Part shown: positions 55,229 to 63,404 of the stretch, piece after piece
Layout of the letters: every line of letters begins with the position of its first letter
Position numbering within the stretch: the first letter of the stretch is position 1
NCBI GenBank assembly: GCA_014529385.2
Contig: JABFUD020000226.1
Coordinates: 1-63,404, forward strand
DNA length: 63,404 nucleotides
From: Adiantum capillus-veneris
Lineage: Eukaryota > Streptophyta > Polypodiopsida > Polypodiales > Pteridaceae
Reading direction: 5' to 3'
Made by a program: the position numbers and the translations under genes
The notes under the pieces: generated by a model
Seen by the model: only the letters and a program-made list of their open reading frames with translations
Database searches by the model: none
Told to the model about the DNA's origin: nothing

Positions 55229-58200
55229 CCTTGGTTCTACTCACAATTTCATATCCACAGAGTTGGCCACCAAGCTAGGCATACAAGCTTACAAGATGGG
55301 AGATGTCCTACCCGTGGTGATTTCAAGGGGCAAGAAGCTTTAGTCACTCCCTTAATTGGTAAATTGAGCCTCCATGTCCAAAGCCATGTGGACAAAGAGG
55401 ACTTCTTTATCTCTCCTCTCAAGCATGAGGATGTAATCCTAGGGGCACCATGGTTTCATCACATGGCTACCAATGTTAAATTCCATGAAAAGAGAATCTC
55501 CTTTAGGTTCAGGGAAAAAGATATGTACATATATGCCAAGCAAATGGGTAGCACCATACCCATTGTACATACAAAATCTTTCAATAAGTCAATAAAGAGC
55601 TCTATTTCCGTATACATGATTTTTGTTAAAGACTCTCAAAATGAACCTAATGTTTTAGCGAAAGAAAATATACACAATCAAAAGGAATAGAGTTATTCAA
55701 TTTTCTCAAGGGGTTTCAAGATGTCTTTATTGACGACATGCCTTGTGAGCTACCTCCTAAACGAGGCAATGATGACCATGCAATTGAACTTCTTCTAGGA
55801 AGTTCACCGCCTAACAAACCTCCTTATAGAGTTTCTCAAGCTCAACAAGATAAGATTATGACGCAAGTGCATGAGTTAGTCAAGAAGGGCATGGTTAGGC
55901 CTAGCTCATCTCCATTTTGTTCTCCTGTGCTATTAGTGCAAAAGAAATACGGCACATATTATATGTGTGTTGACTATAGAGCACTAAATAGGATCACTAT
56001 CAAGAATAGATTTCCCGTTCCATGGGTAGAAGACCTATTTTTATTGACCTAAAAAGTGGCTATCATCAAATAAGGATAGTTGATCAAGACATTGTAAATA
56101 CCGTATTTCACACTACGTTTGTTCTTTACGAATACATTGTCATGCCTTTTGGCTTGACCAATGCACCAGCCACATTCAACCGCTTGATGGAGAAGCTATT
56201 CAGGCCTCACCGAACCTTTACTGGAGTGTTCTTTGATGATATCATCATGTACTCTAATTCATTAGACGAACACAAGCAATTCCTCTAGGTAATATTTCAA
56301 GTTTTAAGAGAGAATAAACTTTATGTTAATAAAAAGAAAAATGAATTTTTCTTAAGAGATTCAGTATTTAGGTCACATTATCTCTCAAGATGGATCCATC
56401 AAAGTTAGAGGTAATAAAAGGATGGCCTAAACCAAGTAATCTTCATGAACTAAGAATCTTTATAGGTATGTGTGCATACTATAAACGCTTCATAGAAAAG
56501 TTCTCACTAATAGCAGGACCATTACATGACCTAACAAAGAAAAATGTTAGGTATACATGGTCTGCCAAGGAGAACAATGCTTTCAAAAAGCTTATCTCTC
56601 AACCTGTGCTTACACTACCGGATCTCTCAAAGACATTTGAGGTCCAATGTGATGCTTGTGCTGATTGCCTTGGAGTTGTTTTTCTCGAAGAAGGGCATGC
56701 CATAGGCTATGAAAGTTGAAGGCTTGACCCTGTTGAGCAAGCTCTAGGCATATATGAAAAGGAACTCCTCGCAGTTCTACATGCCTTAGACTCATGGAAG
56801 CACTATTTATTGGGGACTCCTTTCATCCTGTGAACGGATCACCAAAGTCTTAAGTACTTCATGATGTAGACCAAGCTCTCCGACAAACAAATGAGGTGGG
56901 AAAACTTTCTTTTGCAGTTGCATTTTCATATTGCTCATATTGCTGGCAAGCATAATCAAGTAGCCGATGCACTCTCAAGATGGCCGAGAGTGAATGCGAT
57001 TTCCATAGAAACTCGCAATGATCTATCTTCTATGATAGATGAGTATGCTATTGATCCTACTTTTAGAGATGTGATTTTAGCCTTTGCACTAGGGAAGAAA
57101 GAGGAACCATTAAATTTACAAGATGGTTATCTTCTCTATGGCAATAGACTATGCGTTACTAGCTCACTATGTGAGAAAGTAATGCATGAATCTCATGCTC
57201 CTCCTTATGCAGGACATAGAGGGATTTAGTCTACCCTAAAGGGGATTGAAACATATTTTTATTGGCCTGCCATGAAAGCAAACATACAAGAGTATGTTTC
57301 TAAATGTCTGGTATGCCGAAAGACAAAGTTTGATAAAGGGGTGAAAGCGTGGTTTGGTGGTACAAAAAAAGGACCTATTTTACTTCTACCAATGAAAAAG
57401 TGGAGACTGGTAAAATTTTTGTAGTTTAGGTCAAAACTTTTCGGACCTTGTGTTTTTAGATTCTTCTTTTGAAGATCTATCCATTGATATATAGTATGAT
57501 AGGTAGTTTTTCATGTGATATGTAGAAATTGTAGCTCAAAGATTTGTTAAAGGTGCCGTCAAGGACAATCATTTTTGTACCACCTAGATTGCTTCAACCT
57601 TTTCCAATCCCTAATTCACCATGGAGAGCATATCCATGGATTTTATCTTTGGATTGCCTAAGTCTATCCATGGGAATACGGGGATATGGACGATAATAGA
57701 AAGGTTCAGTAAACAAGCTCATTTTATACCTGTCAAAAAGACTATCAAAGCCCATCAAATGGCAACCCTCTTCATTTCACAAATCTTCAAGTACCACGAC
57801 TTTCCAATGTCCATAGTTCTAGGATAGAGATCCTAGAATGACCAGTAATTTTTGAAAGTGTCTCTTTGATAATTTAGGAACAAGGCTAAACTTCTCTTTG
57901 GCCTATCACCTGCAAATGGATGGCCAAAGTGAAATAGCTAACCTAACAATTCTTGATCTACTAAAAGCCTATGTAATGGAAGTAGATCAAAGATCCCAAT
58001 GGGAGAAGTACTTACCCTTAGTGGAGTATCTCTACAATAACACTGTACATACTTCCACTGGAAAAGCACCTTTTGAGGTAATTGAGGGAAGATCAAAAAG
58101 TCCCCTGCTACTTAAGGTACACAGAAAGATCTTCGTTGTAGATGAGTATAGCCGAGACCTACAAGAATCTTTTAAAAATATTAAGGATGCTATATCTATG

Positions 58201-58640
58201 TCACAGGAAAGGAAAAAGGCTACTACTGACAAGCACAAAAGAGCACAAGCCTTTAAAGAAAATGATTGGGTCTTACTCAAATTTCCCAAGGCTTGATTAA
58301 GGCACATGACGAACAAGAATCCTACGGGACACCAAAAGTACTATGCTAAGTTAGAAAAAAGGTACTATGGTGCCTTCCACAACTCAAGTTGCCCAGCCAT
58401 TGGCTCATACACAATGCTTTTCATGTGAGCCTATTAAAGCCTTACAAAGGAGATCCACCTCAAGAACCAATTATTGAAGACCCACCGGAGATCGAAGACC
58501 AAGAAAAGGTGTTGCAGCCTGAGTCCATTCTCTGACATGAAGACAAGGTACTAAGAGGCGATAAGTCTATCTGAAGATATCTTATTAAGTCTAAGGATTA
58601 TCCTTCTGAAGATGCTACTAGATGGATGCAAGGCATACAT
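55229..58640 (+). pseudogene. Gypsy-3 pol: protease, RT, RNase H, integrase, chromodomain-like tail
   Basis: Protease SDLGSTHNFIS (about 55225-55255; the catalytic motif is D-L-G) lies in a shifted frame, then 55364-55690. RT: 55738-56288 with [56 protein letters not shown] and the catalytic FFDDIIMYS. RNase H: 56390-56980, ending NQVADALSRWP, with several stops. Integrase finger: 57180-57320 (HAPPYAGHRGI, CLVC), then the 57356-57584 insert, the core SMDFIFGLPKS (57620-57830), AYHLQMDGQSE (57898) with the Glu region, and VLLKFPKA. Chromodomain-like text ends at about 58640. It is split into at least eight frames. Confidence 0.88.
57356..57584. mobile_element. Small inverted-repeat element (MITE-like) in the Gypsy-3 integrase
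   Basis: The perfect 13-bp terminal repeats GGTGGTACAAAAA (57356-57368) and TTTTTGTACCACC (57572-57584) bound 229 bp of AT-rich non-coding DNA. Gypsy-1 has uninterrupted integrase coding text at the matching point (8650-8660), which proves an insertion. The flanks show no clear target duplication, so the superfamily is open. Confidence 0.8.
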
Positions 58641-59048
58641 TTAAAGGATAACCTAAACCTTTTCAATTCAATGCTTACAATGCTTCCCAAGAGTAAGCAA
58701 ATGTACAAATGTTAAAAATGAAGGAAGTTTTTGTCTTATAAGACTCTCTTTTTCTTTATTGTGCACAAATGTGAAGTAGTATGCATGCTTAGATCAAGTT
58801 TGCGGAGACGACGTCTCCCAAACACCAAGTAGAGCTTATCACTCTACTATGGAAGATTCATAGGATTGATGTGCAGACATGCTTGCGGAGCTTAGGCTCT
58901 CAAGCGCCAAATGGACTAGTCATCCATTCCGGAACGATGTCGTAGGATAATAAAGGGATTCTCTACCTGCTAGAAAAAGGACTAATGAATATGCTTTATC
59001 TTCTCTACCCCATAGTCGAGGACGACTATTATTTCAAGAGAGAGGTAA
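58641..59048 (+). other. Gypsy-3 3' untranslated region and polypurine tract
   Basis: Non-coding but conserved with Gypsy-1 9691-10055, including GACGACGTCTCCCAAACACC and GGACTAGTCAT-type text. It ends in AAGAGAGAGGTAA (59036-59048). Confidence 0.7.
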
Positions 59049-60634
59049 TGTCATAATAACTAATATCTAGTTCTCCTAAATGATTTTCTCATGTTAAACT
59101 CAGCATTCAATATGCGGAAGTGCCAGGGGAGAAAAAGCTAGAATACTGGTTAAGCTGGCAGATTGGCCACAGTTGGGATCCAAAGGAGGAAAAAATATGG
59201 ATCCAAAGGGGGGGCCATACACAAAAGAGCTATGTGCAACAATGGGCTCCAAAGATCTTAGGGTTCAACCATTAAGACTTCTAAAATGCTAAGATTGCAA
59301 AATTCAAAGGTTGTGTCCAAAGGTCCAAAGCCTAGGGGAATAGAATGCTTTGTGTGTGTCCCAAAAGCCTTTCTCAAGCCCTACAAAGGAGGGGGCGAGC
59401 CCAAGAAGTAGGGGATGAGAGAGAAACTCACACACAGACACAAGCTTCCTTTGTACACAAGGGGAAAGAGGGACACATGTCACCTCCCTAGCCCAGATGC
59501 CCACAAGGTGTACTCAAATCCTATAGGATGGCCTTGGAGGTGGACCAATGAAAATTAGGCTAGAGTAAGTCTAGTTTAATTAATTTAAAAACACTTATAA
59601 CAGAAAAAATAAGAATTAAGCTCTCCAAAAGACTATTGGACAGTCTCCCTAGGGGTCCAATGAGCATTCAGCAGCCCAATGGCTTGCTTGATTCCTATGG
59701 GCCAGGAGACGAAGGGGTCCAATGAGAGTTTAGTTGCATTAATTAGGTAGCAAAAGCTCTCACAAAAGTGGAAAGGGGGACACATGTCAGAAGGCTATCA
59801 CTTATGATGCTTAATTTCCATTGGTTGAGCATGGGGAGGTCCAATAGGGAGTGAGCATGAGCAAATAGCAAGGGGGGTCGACCAAGAGAGAGAGGGGGCT
59901 GATTTTTCAAACAAATTTTTCACTTACACACTCACACAATCTATGTGTGGATCAAGAAGAATCTCTCTCTCCTTCTCAAGCTTTAATGGAAAGCTTATCA
60001 CCTACTCCAAGCTTGTGAGAAGGGAGGCCTACACCAACAACTCTTGGCTTTGTTATGAAAATCCAACCAAGAGACAAGCTTCAATGCATGCTCATATCCT
60101 CTACCATGATAATTACTAAGCTAAGCTATGCTAATATGAGTGATTATGTGAGGAGATGTACATCTTTCTCGTAAGACTACTCCTTCCTCCCAATCTATTC
60201 TCATACCCCGCTAGCTCTCACCATCTTTGAAGGTGTGTGAGGTCTTGGGTCTGAGACCGTGAGGGAATTGACGTTGTGTTTGATAAGTGTATTGCTTAGT
60301 GCTTGAAGTTTCCATCTTCATTGCACGAGCTAGTATTGAAGGAAGACAAAGAATTGTATTGTAAAATGTCTCTCTTGATGGGAGAAACCATAATACAAAG
60401 GCTTTTGGAGGGGGACCGGCTCCATGCAAATCCGGTCCTCAACTGTTATCAATTTCTTAATTTCTCTCTCTTTTGAAGTATTGTTCATGCTATCTAACTA
60501 GGTGTTATGCTTTTTGTTGCTCTCTCCACCCAAGCACTCTTGTTATTCTCATTAGGAATCTATTCTAATGAAATTCTCACTATGTTCATGCTATTTTCCG
60601 CTACACACAAGTTACTAGACCATTAAATGTTACA
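59049..60634 (+). repeat. Gypsy-3 3' LTR
   Basis: TGTCATAATAACTAATATC to ...CATTAAATGTTACA, 1,586 bp, followed by TACAA. Colinear with the 5' LTR except for the CA expansion and small indels. Confidence 0.93.
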
Positions 60635-60639
60635 TACAA
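60635..60639 (+). other. Target-site duplication of Gypsy-3 (right)
   Basis: TACAA, an exact copy of 40952-40956. TNP2 coding text continues directly after it. Confidence 0.9.
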
Positions 60640-62790
60640 AGTGTCAAATATTGACATTTACCTCGAGCTCCTCATTGAGGAGTTGGAGGATTTTATGGAG
60701 AGGCGTTCCTGTTGTCGATGTCTCACAATGGACAGAGGCCATTGTGAGGGGAATCCTTATGTGGATTATGCATGACTATCATGGTCTTTGAGAGATTTTT
60801 TGGTAACCCCCTTTCCTCTATCTCTCTCTCTTCCTCTTTCCCTCTCTCCCTTTAGTTCACTTTAATTTGCTCATCTCTCTAACCATATGATATGTATGCA
60901 GGGTTGTCCACATGGGGGCACAATGCATGTCCTAATTGTAGGCCATCCTTGGTGATGGAGAGGCCCAATTCCTTGCGCAAGGTAATCTATCCAAACAACC
61001 ATCGTTTCTTACCCAAGGGCATAACAAGCACAAGGCCCTAACAAATGGGATGACTCCTCTAAAGCTCACACTGGCAGATTGGGCAACCATTTGGGAAGAA
61101 CATCACAACAACAATCCGGCTCCGTGTCCTCCACCAAAAGGTATATCAAGGTATTCCATATTTTTAAGGCTTCCATATTGGGGACTTAAAGATACAACAC
61201 CTCTTGGATCCCATGAACATATTCAAGAATGTAGCCCAAACACTATGGGACCACATTATTGGCAAGAAGGACTCTTTGGGTGCGAGAGAGGATTTGAGGC
61301 TTTTAAAACATCTCGCTGCCTCTGCTACTCCACGTCGTGCCCCAATGGAAAGATTGTGCTTCCTAAAGTACCATGGATACTAGCCAAAGAAGAATTAGAC
61401 AAGGTGAAGGGTACCATTGCCTCTATTTGCACACCAACATGATACATGAGGTCGCTAAAGGGAGATTTCACAAAAGTGAAGAAGGGTTGAAGCGTTCAAT
61501 TTTATGGGTCGAAGTCCCATGATTGGCACAAGATGCTTCAGATAATCTTCATACTCCCTATTCTATCTATGGTTTGTGTGTATGACTATCACTCACTTTC
61601 CCTTTCCCTGATTTACATTGTAGTTCATTCTGTCGGCGGTGAGTATGTGTATATGTCAGGACAAGAAAGTCAGTGATGCTATTTTCAAACTAGGAGAGCT
61701 AGTAAGGTACACCACAAGACTCCACTCAACTACACCTTTTTTATGTACACAATAATTTCAACTAGCACTTAGTGTATCCTTGTGTGTTTTCTTGCAGATT
61801 TGTGAGCTCCAAGGAAATCAAAATAGATGCTATCCCTGCTGCTCAAACACTTGCAACAAAAACTGTGTGTGCCATTGAAGATGCATTTCCTTGATCGGTC
61901 CTTCTTAGTCAAATTCACCTCTTGGTTCACATGGTGGAGGAGATCGCAATATGTGGTGCATGCATGATGGATGTTCTTCTTAGAGAGGTTTTCAAAGACT
62001 CTCAAAGATTTTGTGCGGCTACGGTCTCAACCAGAGTTATGTATGGCCGAAGGGTGGATTGTTCAAGAGGCATTTGTTTACATATCAGAGTATTTGGCAC
62101 AAGTTGCACCTTCAATGCCTCGTATGTGGTCAGACAAAGAAGATGCAAGGATGACTTCACACTTTCCAAGTGGAAAGGGGAAACTACTTAACATGGATAT
62201 GAATCTATACCACGTGGTGAATAAATTTTGTATTCTCAATGCAAAGATTATGACCAAGTGGGTGGACTTGTGGACAGTGCAAAGGCAAGGCGTTTGCAAG
62301 AGAAGGAAGCATGGAAACAAGCAGATGGAGGACACCCCCAGTGCCGAAACACCTTGCATGTTTTCCAAAAGCTCATTAGTGCAGAGTGGAATCATGAGAG
62401 AATGACTGAGGCAAAAGCACGCGAAGAAGACATCACTAGCAAAGAATGAGAGTATGCACGAGGCTGCGTACCAAAGGTAGAGTACTCATATACCTAAACC
62501 ATGTTGTAATGCTATTTCTTGAAATCATCTTTAGTATTTATTTGATCAATTTTTATATTTTGTAGTGCCTTTACTTTAACTCTATGTGGTCAAAGGGTCG
62601 TCACTTTCATACACGCCACATTGATGGAGAAACCACCATAGATTGTGCCATCATGGGCAACTTTGACACAGACGGTGATGAAGCCATGTACTGTGGAACT
62701 ATTGAAAGGATACTAAAGGTTAATTTTAGAACATTTCATACCTTCATCTTTGAGTGCAAGTGGTTTGCAAATGTGTCTAGATGACATGAG
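60640..62790 (+). pseudogene. CACTA TNP2 transposase, 3' part
   Basis: Resumes with IDIYLELLIEELEDF (TNP2 consensus IDVYLxPLIEEL) and HDYHGL. A probable intron is about 60813-60900 (ends GTATGCAG), then GLSTWGHNACPNCRP and HRFLPKG. Further blocks are KSHDWHKMLQ (about 61510) and, after another intron ending TTCTTGCAG at 61797, the DUF4218-type HLLVHMVEEI and LKDFVRLRSQPELCMAEGWI (61920-62080). The C-terminal DUF4216-type text is GRHFHTRHIDGETT and AMYCGTIERILKVNF (62595-62725). Frameshifts lie near 61000, 61480 and 61980. Exon order matches plant TNP2 genes. Confidence 0.85.
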
Positions 62791-62843
62791 AATGTAGAGT
62801 GTGCAGGTGATGGAGAAGGTAGGAAAGAAGACTATGCACACAC

Positions 62844-62978
62844 ACTAACACACGTCGAGACACATACACACACACACACTAACACACGTCGAGACACATA
62901 CACACACACACACACACTAACACACGTCGAGACACATATACACACACTAACACACGTCAAGACACATACACACACAAT
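62844..62978 (+). repeat. Minisatellite: four CA-rich units
   Basis: CTAACACACGTCGAGACACA occurs near 62845, 62879, 62918 and (with GTCAAG) 62948, separated by CA runs of different length. Confidence 0.9.
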
Positions 62979-62984
62979 CATTAC

Positions 62985-63120
62985 CCTGCAACAGCCATTC
63001 AATGTGCTGCTTTCTCACTTCTTCTTTTTGAACTATTATCCAAAGTATATTTACAACATAGTATTAGTCCAGCCGCCCATAGCACAACGGACATATTCTT
63101 TAACATCATATTCTTTAACA
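62985..63120 (-). repeat. Ty1/copia 3' LTR start (second copia copy)
   Basis: On the minus strand the LTR starts TGTTAAAGAATATG right after the polypurine tract TGCGGGGGAG (63130-63121). The first 14 bases are repeated 15 nt later. Its far end cannot be fixed; the limit given is where CA-rich minisatellite begins. Confidence 0.6.
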
Positions 63121-63130
63121 CTCCCCCGCA

Positions 63131-63404
63131 AGCTCAGAATGAGCTTGCATATAATGGATTCCCAATGTTTCATGAAAGTAGCAAAACTTCTCCTTTCCAA
63201 GAGCTCGCAACTTGATCATTTGTCTTCACATACACCAAATCAATCTCACTTGCCAAAACTTTTTCTCTAATGAAGTGATAATGTACTTCAATGTGTTTGG
63301 TGCAAGCATGGTAAATTGGATTCTTTTGCCAACATGATCTGCTAATATTCTCACAAAACATAATGACACTGTCAAGATTGGTCAAAACAAAGTCACATAA
63401 GTAA
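63131..63404 (-). pseudogene. Ty1/copia RNase H, C-terminal end
   Basis: The minus strand reads KNPIYHACTKHIEVHYHFIR then EKVLASEIDLVYVKTNDQVA, the canonical end of copia RNase H. A small deletion and frame change follow, then KEKFCYFHETLGI just before the polypurine tract. The usual DNQSA block upstream is altered to text around FCENIS. The rest of the element lies beyond the window. Confidence 0.85.

Overview
The window looks like a large, repeat-dominated land-plant nuclear chromosome. The elements present (Ty3/gypsy, Ty1/copia, CACTA/En-Spm, a LINE) use plant-type primer-binding sites complementary to initiator tRNA-Met, and plant-style TATA and splice signals are visible. A decayed pentatricopeptide-repeat (PPR) gene resembles the abundant PPR relics of ferns and other seedless plants. 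A fern-like source is therefore my best guess, but it is an inference. I found no intact host gene, no rRNA or tRNA gene and no CRISPR array. Almost everything readable is a transposable element, mostly broken by stops and frameshifts.

Layout, left half. 1-3058 is the decayed end of an LTR element (coiled-coil reading frame, polypurine tract, truncated LTR). 3059-3885 is a Ty1/copia LTR, primer site and gag start. 3886-11551 is a worn Ty3/gypsy element (called Gypsy-1 here). 11552-18446 is gene-poor AT-rich DNA with a family of palindromes. 18447-19369 is a second LTR of the first family plus its primer site. 19370-21690 has another set of palindromes. 21700-22800 is a PPR relic. 22830-27130 is mostly unassigned, its last 2 kb perhaps the LTR of the next element. 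27130-29492 is the gag-protease part of a different gypsy lineage (Gypsy-2).

Layout, right half. From 29493 a large CACTA transposon can be followed to about 62.8 kb. It carries a minus-strand Ptta/En-Spm-like gene and a plus-strand TNP2 transposase gene. A LINE (about 32.34-36.96 kb), bordered on both sides by CT-rich microsatellite, lies inside it. The TNP2 gene is split by Gypsy-3 (40957-60634), which has an exact TACAA target duplication and is related to Gypsy-1. Gypsy-3 is in turn split by the minus-strand Gypsy-4 (42816-53359, duplication TCACT/TCACC). A small inverted-repeat element (57356-57584) interrupts the Gypsy-3 integrase. A reverse-strand copia end closes the window. The insertion order can therefore be read directly: Gypsy-2, then CACTA, then Gypsy-3, then Gypsy-4, with the LINE and the small element as further events.

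The most unusual signal is in Gypsy-4. Each LTR carries a reading frame whose start looks like a gag N-terminus. In the 5' LTR this frame meets a strong splice donor that is in phase with a strong acceptor directly in front of the main gag frame, so gag translation probably starts inside the LTR and is completed by splicing across the LTR, primer site and leader. A TATA box lies upstream in the same LTR, and the long predicted 5' UTR holds about seven hairpin-bearing tandem repeats. Second in interest is the LINE, whose ORF1 and ORF2 share one reading frame separated by a single UAG.
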